Origin: an uncultured Gemella sp.
GTDB taxonomy: Bacteria; Bacillota; Bacilli; Staphylococcales; Gemellaceae
Reading direction: 5' to 3'
Length of the DNA: 6,100 nucleotides
Assembly (NCBI RefSeq): GCF_900766305.1
Contig: NZ_CAAFUZ010000081.1
Location: 1-6,100, forward strand
Below are positions 1 through 4,457 of the stretch, one piece after another. Position 1 is the stretch's first letter, and each line of letters begins with the position of its first letter. The notes beneath the pieces were generated by a model. The model searched no databases, was not told the origin of the DNA, and was given only the letters and a program-made list of their open reading frames with translations. Position numbers and translations under genes: made by a program.

Positions 1-96
1 AGCACTATGAATTGTTGCCTTAACAGGTAATTCTCCATTCATACCTTCTATTACTTCAAATCCACGTCTAACAAATAATTTCTTTAGTTTATTCAT
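1..96 (-). CDS. Partial gene, probable phage dUTPase (N-terminus only)
   Basis: Only the first 32 codons are inside the window; the gene runs off the left edge. The visible peptide begins MNKLKKLFVRRGFEVIEG and ends LPVKATIHSA at the edge. A short basic start, then RGFEVIE and LPxxAT.HSA, is how many phage dUTP pyrophosphatases begin just before conserved motif I (AGYD). If right, the trimeric enzyme hydrolyses dUTP to dUMP and pyrophosphate, keeping uracil out of replicating phage DNA. The catalytic motifs lie outside the window, so this is a call from the opening residues only. The start codon overlaps the end of the upstream 64-aa gene by 8 nt, and the nearest SD-like bases (GGTGAT) are weak, which suggests translational coupling within the early operon. 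Confidence 0.55.
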   Translation of the reverse strand, partial: MNKLKKLFVRRGFEVIEGMNGELPVKATIHSA

Positions 97-283
97 CTTC
101 ATCACCATCTGGGAATGCATAAGCTCCTCTTTCATCTAGTGTATAGAACGGAATAAAAGTTGATGCCATTAATCCAGAAAAAATTGTATCCCAGTCAATG
201 TTGCTAAATACTATCATACATACTGCCACAACAACACATGTCCAATAATAAGTATTAAATTTTCTTTTTCTAATTTTATTCAT
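89..283 (-). CDS. Small membrane protein, early operon (64 aa)
   Basis: The protein has a basic start (MNKIRKRKF), then a hydrophobic stretch at about residues 12-28 (YYWTCVVVAVCMIVF) that fits one transmembrane helix. A second mildly hydrophobic stretch at about 34-48 (FSGLMASTFIPFYTL) is followed by a very acidic tail ending DGDEDE. The positive-inside rule puts the N-terminus in the cytoplasm. The start is supported by AAAGGAGC about 8 nt upstream, lying inside the end of the preceding 47-aa gene. The gene ends 8 nt inside the dUTPase-like gene. I do not recognise the family. Small membrane proteins of unknown function are common in phage early operons, and nothing here assigns one. Confidence 0.75.
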   Translation of the reverse strand: MNKIRKRKFNTYYWTCVVVAVCMIVFSNIDWDTIFSGLMASTFIPFYTLDERGAYAFPDGDEDE

Positions 284-287
284 TTAT

Positions 288-431
288 TTATGCTCCTTTT
301 CTTTCATCTTGTTTTAAAAACAACTCAGGTTGTTCTCTAAATAGTTTAGTAAAGAACTTCTCTAAGTTAGCTATTGCTCTATCAGATAATTCAATACTAG
401 GTTTCACTTTTACTACTACTTGTGTATCCAT
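288..431 (-). CDS. Small early-operon protein (47 aa), unknown function
   Basis: The ORF begins MDTQVVVKVKPSIELSDRAI and ends QDERKGA. The start ATG (431-429) has GGAG 8 nt upstream (443-440). The stop is only 4 nt before the next start, and the next gene's ribosome binding site lies within its last codons, so the two are co-translated neighbours. The body reads as a beta-like segment (QVVVKVK) and then an amphipathic helix (NLEKFFTKLFREQPELFLKQ). There is no signal peptide or membrane segment. No family is recognised. Its reading frame, spacing and strong SD are the evidence that it is real. The divergent 82-aa gene starts 57 bp away on the other strand. Confidence 0.65.
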   Translation of the reverse strand: MDTQVVVKVKPSIELSDRAIANLEKFFTKLFREQPELFLKQDERKGA

Positions 432-456
432 TTCCTTATCTCCTTATTAATTTTCA

Positions 457-465
457 TGTTATAAT
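457..465 (+). promoter_or_regulatory. Extended -10 promoter for the 82-aa plus-strand gene
   Basis: TGTTATAAT is a perfect extended -10 (TGnTATAAT). No good -35 lies 16-18 nt upstream, which is tolerable for extended -10 promoters. The predicted start of transcription (about 472) falls on the first bases of the SD (AAAGGAGG, 472-479), leaving a leader of only about 16 nt. Confidence 0.6.
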
Positions 466-487
466 TACCTCAAAGGAGGTGAATTAT

Positions 488-736
488 ATGCCAAATATTA
501 AAGTTACCTTTGCTGATGGTACAGTAAAAATATTCCATGAAGAACAAGCTTTCAGAACCATTATTAAGACTGATAAGGGTACTTCTTTAGATGAAATATT
601 TTCATTATGGTATCATGCAACGGATGGTTTAATACCTAGTTTTACTGAATTACTAACAAAATGTGATTTCTTCTTTGATATTGAAAATCCAAACATAGTA
701 TATTCTTCTAATTCAGTAATACGTTTTGAGGTCTAA
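488..736 (+). CDS. 82-aa protein of unknown function, nested antisense gene (moron candidate)
   Basis: The start is ATG 488, set by AAAGGAGGTG 8-9 nt upstream; an in-frame ATG at 422 lacks an SD and precedes the promoter. The protein begins MPNIKVTFADGTVKIFHEEQ and ends VIRFEV. Strands (NIKVTFADGTVKIF), a helix-prone middle (SLDEIFSLWYH) and a terminal strand suggest a compact alpha/beta fold. It is mildly acidic (12 D/E against 7 K/R), with no signal peptide or membrane helix and one Cys. I do not recognise the family. It runs against the early operon, with its own promoter and its own terminator inside the convergent neighbour. Its stop overlaps that neighbour's stop by 4 nt. This layout fits an independently expressed cargo gene; an anti-defence role is possible but not shown. 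Confidence 0.8.
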   Translation: MPNIKVTFADGTVKIFHEEQAFRTIIKTDKGTSLDEIFSLWYHATDGLIPSFTELLTKCDFFFDIENPNIVYSSNSVIRFEV

Positions 737-939
737 CCATTAATTTCTCGGTTCATGGCAAAATTTTCTATTTTGTCATGAGCTATTTTTTTAATCATTA
801 ACCCCAATTTATTGTGTGAAACACGCTTATTAATATATAATTTAGCTTCATTATAAGTTTCACTATTAAGTAATGCCTCATTTACTAAAGAACCTATTAT
901 GTTCTCTATAGCTTTTTCATAGTTTGTTTCCATCCTCAT
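733..939 (-). CDS. Small early-operon protein (68 aa), unknown function
   Basis: Starts at ATG 939 or, less likely, the second ATG at 933; AGGAGG (950-945) lies 5 nt before the first and 11 nt before the second. The gene overlaps the end of the upstream XRE gene by 23 nt in another frame, so the two are translationally coupled. The protein (MRMETNYEKAIENIIGSL and on, ending NREING) is predicted almost all helical and is mixed-charge, with no membrane segment. No family is recognised. Its last codons overlap the stop of the plus-strand 82-aa gene and carry that gene's terminator, so the sequence here is doubly constrained. Confidence 0.7.
   Translation of the reverse strand: MRMETNYEKAIENIIGSLVNEALLNSETYNEAKLYINKRVSHNKLGLMIKKIAHDKIENFAMNREING
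753..792 (+). terminator. Rho-independent terminator of the 82-aa gene, inside the opposing CDS
   Basis: A 12-bp stem (753-764 with 770-781, one G-T pair at 758/776) with loop TTTCT is followed by T7 at 786-792. It begins 17 nt after the stop of the 82-aa gene and lies wholly within the coding sequence of the minus-strand 68-aa gene. On the minus strand the G-T pair becomes an A-C mismatch and no T-run follows, so the element should stop plus-strand transcription without stopping the early operon. Confidence 0.85.
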
Positions 940-1144
940 CCATTCCTCCTTCTTTTAATTTATTTAAATCAATGTCTAACACTCTAGCTATCCTAACTGC
1001 ATTGTCTAACTTGGGGCTCGATGTGTTGCCATTAAACATTGAATGTAATGTTTGTTCAAAAATTCCAGTCTCTTTTGACAACTTATAAATTGTCATTCCT
1101 TTGTTTTTTAATTGTCGCTCTGCTGCTTTATAAAATTCTTTCAT
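917..1144 (-). CDS. XRE-family HTH transcriptional regulator (75 aa)
   Basis: This is a small single-domain regulator. The HTH spans about residues 17-55: MTIYKLSKETGI forms helix 1 and 2, FEQTLHSMFNG the recognition region, and LDNAVRIARVLDIDLNKL the closing helices. That is the usual XRE/Cro fold. The start is ATG 1144, with AGAAAGGT about 9 nt upstream; an in-frame GTG at 1165 would add seven residues but has no SD. The leader of this gene overlaps the strong divergent promoter of the 90-aa gene (1151-1179). Binding of this protein near its own start could therefore affect both. Roles as an antitoxin or an anti-CRISPR-associated (Aca-like) regulator are possible from size and setting, but there is no direct evidence. 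It is co-transcribed with the 68-aa gene. Confidence 0.82.
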   Translation of the reverse strand: MKEFYKAAERQLKNKGMTIYKLSKETGIFEQTLHSMFNGNTSSPKLDNAVRIARVLDIDLNKLKEGGMDEDGNKL

Positions 1145-1150
1145 ATATCT

Positions 1151-1179
1151 TTGACCTTTCTTCACCTTTATGCTATAAT
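1151..1179 (+). promoter_or_regulatory. Near-consensus sigma-A promoter for the 90-aa gene
   Basis: TTGACC (1151-1156), a 17-nt spacer and TATAAT (1174-1179), with an extended TG at 1171-1172. Transcription should start near 1186 and give a leader of about 78 nt before the 90-aa gene. The site lies across the 5' leader of the divergent XRE gene. Confidence 0.85.
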
Positions 1180-1263
1180 ATATTTGAGTATTCCCCGGAA
1201 ATTTAAACCTTCTACTTCATACTTTTCTTGGAAATACAACTTGTAAGAAAGGAGGTAAAATCT

Positions 1264-1536
1264 ATGGATTTTGATATAATCGAATTACCCTATTCTCAAA
1301 TTGCTGATAGTTCAAATCTTTTAGTAGGTGGTGTACATAAGAGTATTAAATTTCGAAACCTTAATGAATCTAAAGGTACACGAATCGTTATTGAAGATAC
1401 ACCAGAAATGTTTAAAGCTATTATGCTTTATAATAATGGGTTTATATTATATACAGAGCAAACTGCTGATTATTGCTTAGTAAAAACAAACAAAGAAATT
1501 CAAGAAGATTCTGAAGGATTATTTATCCAGTTTTAG
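1264..1536 (+). CDS. 90-aa protein of unknown function, nested antisense gene (moron candidate)
   Basis: The start is ATG 1264, fixed by AAGGAGGT about 8 nt upstream; an in-frame ATG at 1228 lacks an SD. The protein begins MDFDIIELPYSQIADSSN and ends EDSEGLFIQF. Alternating hydrophobic stretches (SIKFRNL, TRIVIED, GFILYTEQ, DYCLVKT) suggest a beta-rich fold with one helix (EMFKAIMLY). It is soluble, mildly acidic (14 D/E against 8 K/R) and has one Cys. I do not recognise the family. It faces the early operon, has one of the best promoters in the window and a terminator inside the convergent 44-aa gene, whose end it overlaps by 14 nt. Independent constitutive-type expression suggests activity in the lysogen or at once on infection. 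Confidence 0.82.
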   Translation: MDFDIIELPYSQIADSSNLLVGGVHKSIKFRNLNESKGTRIVIEDTPEMFKAIMLYNNGFILYTEQTADYCLVKTNKEIQEDSEGLFIQF

Positions 1537-1657
1537 ATACTGATAAAGTAATAGAATCATTATTTATTACTATCTTACTTGTTTTTCTTAGTAGCACTAC
1601 TTTAGTAACGATTACTATAGTTACTAATGTTAGTGCTACTTTTGTTTTAGTTTTCAT
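1523..1657 (-). CDS. Small single-pass membrane peptide (44 aa)
   Basis: ATG 1657 is preceded by AGAAGGAGG 6-7 nt upstream, one of the best SD sites here. The peptide has a basic start (MKTKTK), a hydrophobic segment at about residues 7-23 (VALTLVTIVIVTKVVLL, with Lys19 buried in it), then RKTSK and a polar tail. That is an N-in or N-out single-span peptide. Function is unknown; small membrane peptides often follow cro in phages of this group. Its membrane codons form the hairpin that terminates the opposing 90-aa gene, so part of the repetitive Val/Thr composition could reflect RNA structure, not protein selection. This leaves some doubt that the peptide itself matters. Confidence 0.6.
   Translation of the reverse strand: MKTKTKVALTLVTIVIVTKVVLLRKTSKIVINNDSITLSVSKTG
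1590..1648 (+). terminator. Long-stem terminator of the 90-aa gene, inside the opposing CDS
   Basis: The outer stem AGTAGCACTA (1590-1599) pairs perfectly with 1631-1640. An inner perfect 8-bp stem TTAGTAAC (1602-1609) pairs with 1620-1627, leaving a 10-nt loop and a small internal loop. TTTTGTTTT follows (1640-1648). It lies 54 nt past the 90-aa stop and inside the transmembrane codons of the minus-strand 44-aa gene. No T-run follows on the minus strand. Confidence 0.8.
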
Positions 1658-1678
1658 CTGTTTCCTCCTTCTATTTTA

Positions 1679-1695
1679 AGTGAATTTAATTCACT
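1679..1695. promoter_or_regulatory. Distal repressor operator downstream of cro (OD-like)
   Basis: AGTGAATTTAATTCACT is a 17-bp palindrome perfect except for its central base. It has the same GTGAA-N5-TTCAC form as the site at 1933-1947. It sits 3 bp beyond the cro stop and just before the SD of the 44-aa gene, about 250 bp from the main control region. A distal operator after the cro-like gene recalls OD of phage TP901-1. Confidence 0.65.
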
Positions 1696-1698
1696 CTT

Positions 1699-1902
1699 TT
1701 AGTTAAAAAAAATATTTTCTCTTTCTTTGAAATTTAATTTTAACTCTTTTGTAATTGCTATTATCTCACTAGCTTTAAATTCACTAGAGCCGTCTATCTT
1801 TTTAGTTAAACCTTCTCTAGTAAGGTTAACCTTTGGTGCCAACGCTGTTATGGTAGTACCTTTTTTTCTGATAACTTCTCTTAACAATTTTGAATTTGCC
1901 AT
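1699..1902 (-). CDS. Cro-like HTH regulator, first gene of the early operon (67 aa)
   Basis: A single HTH domain fills the protein. LLREVIRKKGTTITALAPKV gives helix 1-2, NLTREGLTKKIDG the recognition helix, and FKASEIIAITKELKL the closing helix; it ends ENIFFN. The sequence pattern, size and the F-rich C-terminus match the small Cro-type repressors that face CI in phages of Bacillota. It is expected to repress the CI promoter and tune its own, tipping the switch to lytic growth. The start ATG 1902 has GGTGG 5-6 nt upstream. Transcription comes from the consensus promoter at 1983-1955 and should continue into the 44-aa gene and onward. Operator-like palindromes lie both before and just after the gene. 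Confidence 0.85.
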   Translation of the reverse strand: MANSKLLREVIRKKGTTITALAPKVNLTREGLTKKIDGSSEFKASEIIAITKELKLNFKERENIFFN

Positions 1903-1932
1903 TTTACCACCTTTCTTTTCTTTTTATTAATC

Positions 1933-1947
1933 GTGAATATCTTTCAC
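1933..1947. promoter_or_regulatory. CI/Cro operator O1
   Basis: A perfect inverted repeat GTGAA-TATCT-TTCAC lies at the predicted start of the cro transcript (about 1948). It shares its form with the site at 1680-1694. A dimeric repressor bound here would block the leftward promoter. Confidence 0.75.
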
Positions 1948-1954
1948 ATTTTTT

Positions 1955-1983
1955 ATTATATACCTTTCGTGAATTTTTGTCAA
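1955..1983 (-). promoter_or_regulatory. Leftward (cro/early) promoter
   Basis: On the minus strand TTGACA (1983-1978), a 17-nt spacer and TATAAT (1960-1955) match the sigma-A consensus exactly. The predicted start is about 1948. The promoter is overlapped and followed by GTGAA/TTCAC half-sites. Confidence 0.92.
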
Positions 1984-2042
1984 CACTTTTTGTTGATTTT
2001 TATTCACGTAAATGTTAAAATATATTTGTGAACAAAAATTCT
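1969..2042. promoter_or_regulatory. Degenerate CI/Cro operator half-sites between the divergent promoters
   Basis: Imperfect copies of GTGAA-N5-TTCAC occur at 1969-1983 (GTGAA, N5, GTCAA; covers the cro -35), at 1993-2007 (TTGAT, N5, TTCAC; its left half is the CI -35) and at 2028-2042 (GTGAA then TTCTC, near the CI transcript start). A separate 6-bp repeat TCAACA/TGTTGA lies at 1980-1996 between the two -35 boxes. Graded sites of this sort would let CI and Cro bind in order. Confidence 0.5.
1993..2021 (+). promoter_or_regulatory. Rightward (repressor) promoter
   Basis: TTGATT (1993-1998), a 17-nt spacer and TAAAAT (2016-2021), with an extended TG at 2013-2014. The predicted start is about 2028, giving a 40-nt leader before the CI-like gene. 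It is back to back with the leftward promoter; the two -35 boxes are 9 bp apart. Confidence 0.8.
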
Positions 2043-2067
2043 CAATAATATGACAGGAGAAAAAAAT

Positions 2068-2682
2068 ATGAACTTGTACGAAAAAATAAAACTGTTAAGG
2101 AAACAAAAGAAAATTAGTCAAGAAAAATTAGCTGCACTTACAGGATATTCGGATAGAAGTTCCATAGCTAAAATTGAGCAAGGGAAGGTAGACTTATCAG
2201 AAACTAAAATCAAAATTTTTGCAAATGCACTAGGTACTACACCTGCTTATTTGTTAGGATGGGAAGATGAAAATATCACAAGTACTTCTGCACTTAAAAT
2301 ACCAGTGCTTGGTAATGTTGCTGCTGGTATTCCTATTTCTGCTGTAGAAGATATATTAGATTATGAAGAAGTACCTAATTCATGGAAAAGTCAAGGTGAG
2401 TTCTTTGCTCTACGTATCAAAGGTGATAGTATGGAAAATGATATAAATGATGGAGATACTGTTATCGTTAAACAACAGTCAGATGCTAATAGTGGAGATA
2501 CTGTTATCGCATTAGTAAATGGAGATGATGCAACTTGTAAAAGACTACAAAAGCTAGATAATGGTATTATGCTTGTATCTAACAACTCAAAATATCCACC
2601 TATGTATTTTTCTAGTGAAGAGATTGTAACAAAGCCTGTAGTTATTATAGGAAAAGTAATAGAGTTAAGAAGGAAATTTTAA
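2068..2682 (+). CDS. CI-like phage repressor with S24 autopeptidase domain
   Basis: The 204-aa protein has an N-terminal XRE HTH at about residues 4-64 (IKLLRKQKKISQEKLAALTG, recognition helix near DRSSIAKIEQGK). The C-terminal LexA/S24 domain spans about 78-203. The self-cleavage pair is Ala86-Gly87 in NVAAGIP, the nucleophile is Ser121 in KGDSMEND and the general base is Lys158 in DATCKRL. The dyad is complete, so RecA-stimulated cleavage after DNA damage is expected to trigger induction. The start is ATG 2068, with AGGAGA 7 nt upstream; an in-frame ATG at 2050 overlaps the SD itself. It is transcribed from 1993-2021 and should repress the cro promoter and its own through the GTGAA sites. 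Int follows 338 bp downstream on the same strand. Confidence 0.93.
   Translation: MNLYEKIKLLRKQKKISQEKLAALTGYSDRSSIAKIEQGKVDLSETKIKIFANALGTTPAYLLGWEDENITSTSALKIPVLGNVAAGIPISAVEDILDYEEVPNSWKSQGEFFALRIKGDSMENDINDGDTVIVKQQSDANSGDTVIALVNGDDATCKRLQKLDNGIMLVSNNSKYPPMYFSSEEIVTKPVVIIGKVIELRRKF
2452..2509 (+). repeat. In-frame 16-bp direct repeat inside the repressor gene
   Basis: GGAGATACTGTTATCG occurs at 2452-2467 and again at 2494-2509, 42 bp (14 codons) apart and in the same frame. Each copy encodes GDTVI. The amino acid pattern is normal for S24 domains, but identical codon choice is unusual and makes a clean 14-codon deletion by recombination possible. Confidence 0.85.
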
Positions 2683-2709
2683 CCGTGCATAATTCGACAC
2701 GGTTAGAAG

Positions 2710-2746
2710 ACAAAAGAAAAAAACAGATGCTACGAACATCTGTTTT
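2710..2746 (-). terminator. Strong leftward terminator (weaker rightward) after the repressor gene
   Basis: A perfect 10-bp stem (2720-2729 with 2737-2746; AAAACAGATG/CATCTGTTTT) has a 7-nt loop. On the minus strand it runs into TTTTTTTCTTTT, a classic terminator. On the plus strand only the four stem T residues follow, so it would end the repressor transcript less well. No leftward protein gene precedes it, which points to a leftward RNA. A separate 7-bp hairpin (2681-2687 with 2698-2704) begins in the repressor stop codon. Confidence 0.75.
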
Positions 2747-2965
2747 CACGGTGGGCAGAGCCCTACGCTTACTATTTCAAGTAAGCTATCACTGTTAAAA
2801 AATGTATACAATAAAAATACTTTTCTCATTTTTATAAATTAGTTTGTGAAAAATCGAACACTAGGGAAGGTGTTCTAAAGCCTTATAGGATAAAAAATGC
2901 TAGTGAAAAGTATGGACACTTAATATCCAGAGGTATGCTCTTACCCTCAACAGTCATGAATTGTT
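2712..2965 (-). ncRNA. Candidate leftward non-coding RNA, about 250 nt, between repressor and integrase
   Basis: The stretch is bounded by a leftward promoter (3001-2972, predicted start about 2965) and the leftward terminator ending near 2712. Inside are several local hairpins: GAACAC/GTGTTC (2856-2875), GCTTACT/AGTAAGC (2767-2786) and GGGC/GCCC (2753-2763), the last two enclosed by a short helix 2749-2753/2790-2794. Two tiny leftward ORFs (24 and 27 codons) have no ribosome binding site. I do not recognise a known RNA family. The RNA is antisense to the leader region of int and could affect int expression, or act in trans. Equally, the structures could belong to the rightward repressor-int transcript; the 2749-2794 fold is slightly better on the plus strand (G-T pair instead of A-C). 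Confidence 0.45.
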
Positions 2966-2992
2966 ATTTAAAGTATAGCATACCTCCTTTTT
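2930..2992 (+). terminator. Rightward terminator/attenuator-like hairpin just before int
   Basis: A perfect 10-bp stem (GAGGTATGCT at 2930-2939 with AGCATACCTC at 2977-2986) encloses a 37-nt loop and is followed by CTTTTT (2987-2992). It ends 28 bp before the int start. The 3' arm overlaps the -10 of the leftward promoter. No clear rightward promoter lies between it and int, so int expression would need read-through or opening of this stem. The long loop makes it a weaker terminator than the others here; it may instead be a protein-binding inverted repeat. Confidence 0.5.
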
Positions 2993-3001
2993 AAAAGTCA
3001 A
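2972..3001 (-). promoter_or_regulatory. Leftward promoter immediately upstream of int, pointing away from it
   Basis: On the minus strand TTGACT (3001-2996), an 18-nt spacer and TATACT (2977-2972) with extended TG (2980-2979). It uses the same -35 and -10 hexamers as the promoter of the 158-aa gene. It lies just before the int ribosome binding site but fires the other way, into the 2683-2965 gap. Confidence 0.65.
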
Positions 3002-3020
3002 TGAAATGGAGGAAAAATAA

Positions 3021-4445
3021 ATGAAACGTGTTGCTTTATATATGAGGGTTTCTCCTCAAGAACAGGCAGAAAATGGAAACTCATTAGAATTTCAAAAAGA
3101 AAAACTAGAAGCGTATTGTAAAATACATGAATATAAAATAGTTGGTGAATATGTAGATGCAGGTGTAAGTGGTGCTAAATTCAATCGTCCTGCATTAGAT
3201 AGATTAAAGAGTGATGTAGATAAACTAGATATTGTTTTAATCTATAAACTAGATAGATTATCACGTTCTATTAAAGATACTATGTTGCTTATAGAAGACT
3301 TTTTTAAACCTAATAATGTAGATTTAATAAGTCTATCTGAAAACTTTGATACTTCACAAGCTATAGGTATGGCAACTGTTGGTATGTTGTCTACATTCGC
3401 ACAACTTGAACGTGATACTATTAATCAACGTATGATGGCTGGAAAAGTTCAATCTGTTAAAAATGGTAATTATATAAATAACGTACCTTTTGGGTATATT
3501 AAAGAAAACAAAAAGTTAGTCAAGGATCAAGAAACAAGAGAGTGTGTAGAATTTATATTCGAAAAATTATTAGATGGATATAGTACTACTCAAATTGCTA
3601 AACTACTAGAAACAAATAACTATAGTCATTTAAGAAAAGGTTTATGGCACTTTGCTACTATAAATAAAATAGCTAGAAACAAAGTATATGCAGGTCATAC
3701 ATTCCTTATGAAAACATTAGTTGAAAATACACATGAGCCATATATTACTAATGAAGAACAAAGGGATATAATTAATATGTTGGAAAGAAGAAGTTGTACT
3801 CCTTCAAAAACTAGAAGAGATAGCTATGCATCTCCTTATCGTGGTTTAATTAATTGTCCTACTTGTCATAGAAAATTAGCTTGTTCTCGACAAATTAGAG
3901 AAAAAAGTACTACACATAGTTATCGTTGTGTTTATTGTAAAAGAAGTGGTGTTATAGCAAGAATGATTAATTCTTCAACTGTAGATAAAGGTTTAATAGA
4001 ATATTTCAACAACTTTTATTATTCACTTGATTTTTCAGAAGAACAAAGAGAACCTTTAAAAAGAAAAGATTTTAACAAAGAATATATTAAACTAGAGAAT
4101 AAAAGAAAAAAATTGCAAAAAGCATGGTTTAATGAGCTAATTACAGATGAAGAATTAAAAGATTATCAAAACCAAATAGACTTTGCATACAAAGAATTAA
4201 AAAAAGAAGAAAATAATTTATTAGATTTCAAAAATAAATGCAAGATTCAAAAGAAACTGCAAGATATAAGTGTTCACTTTTCAGAGATAATTACTAAATT
4301 ATCAGCAGAAAAAAAGGTAGAGTTTTTAAATAGTTTTATCGATAGTATCGATATTGAGTTCATTAATATCCGTGATTTATCAAGCGAAAATATAAGGAGA
4401 ATTAAATCAGATATAGTTGTGAAACGTGTTAACTTCAAGAGTTAA
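3021..4445 (+). CDS. int: Large serine recombinase, phage integrase
   Basis: This 474-aa enzyme integrates and excises phage DNA by concerted double-strand breaks through a phosphoserine link. The resolvase domain spans about residues 1-145: nucleophile Ser11 in YMRVSPQEQ, with Arg9, the DRLSR motif (78-82) and LERDTI (129-134). The recombinase DNA-binding domain follows (about 150-255, FGYI to ERRS). Next is a zinc ribbon with Cys279, Cys282, Cys303 and Cys306. A charged coiled coil runs about 350-410 (KRKKLQKAW and on) and a C-terminal helical tail completes it. Length and domain order are standard and complete. The start ATG 3021 has GGAGG 8 nt upstream. A 10-bp hairpin with T5 lies just upstream. 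Int is in the same orientation as the repressor, and a 58-bp symmetric candidate attP lies 12 bp beyond its stop. Excision would also need a recombination directionality factor, which I cannot identify in this window. Confidence 0.96.
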   Translation: MKRVALYMRVSPQEQAENGNSLEFQKEKLEAYCKIHEYKIVGEYVDAGVSGAKFNRPALDRLKSDVDKLDIVLIYKLDRLSRSIKDTMLLIEDFFKPNNVDLISLSENFDTSQAIGMATVGMLSTFAQLERDTINQRMMAGKVQSVKNGNYINNVPFGYIKENKKLVKDQETRECVEFIFEKLLDGYSTTQIAKLLETNNYSHLRKGLWHFATINKIARNKVYAGHTFLMKTLVENTHEPYITNEEQRDIINMLERRSCTPSKTRRDSYASPYRGLINCPTCHRKLACSRQIREKSTTHSYRCVYCKRSGVIARMINSSTVDKGLIEYFNNFYYSLDFSEEQREPLKRKDFNKEYIKLENKRKKLQKAWFNELITDEELKDYQNQIDFAYKELKKEENNLLDFKNKCKIQKKLQDISVHFSEIITKLSAEKKVEFLNSFIDSIDIEFINIRDLSSENIRRIKSDIVVKRVNFKS

Positions 4446-4457
4446 AGCCACTTCTTA

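Noticed and set aside
422..487. Longer start for the 82-aa gene (ATG 422)
   Set aside because: Lies upstream of the likely promoter and has no SD, while ATG 488 has AAAGGAGGTG at ideal distance. The same reasoning excludes ATG 1228 for the 90-aa gene and ATG 2050 for the repressor.
1727..1930. 67-codon plus-strand ORF antisense to the Cro-like gene
   Set aside because: It is the shadow of a gene with a clear HTH, SD and promoter on the other strand; it has no SD of its own.
2391..2585. 64-codon minus-strand ORF within the repressor gene
   Set aside because: Antisense shadow of the S24 domain; Ser/Leu-rich composition, no SD, no promoter.
2710..2800. Row of hairpins with a terminal T-run on the minus strand, superficially like a tracrRNA 3' end
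   Set aside because: No anti-repeat, no CRISPR repeat and no sequence match to tracrRNAs I know; successive hairpins alone are not evidence.
2746..2957. Two short minus-strand ORFs (2957-2883, 24 codons; 2829-2746, 27 codons) in the repressor-int gap
   Set aside because: Neither ATG has an SD and neither peptide is recognisable. The region is better described as a candidate RNA.
2930..2986. The inverted repeat before int as attP
   Set aside because: Its 10-bp arms match, but the inner 37 bp show almost no symmetry round the centre, unlike 4458-4515. It fits a hairpin or binding site better, though attP upstream of int is not excluded.
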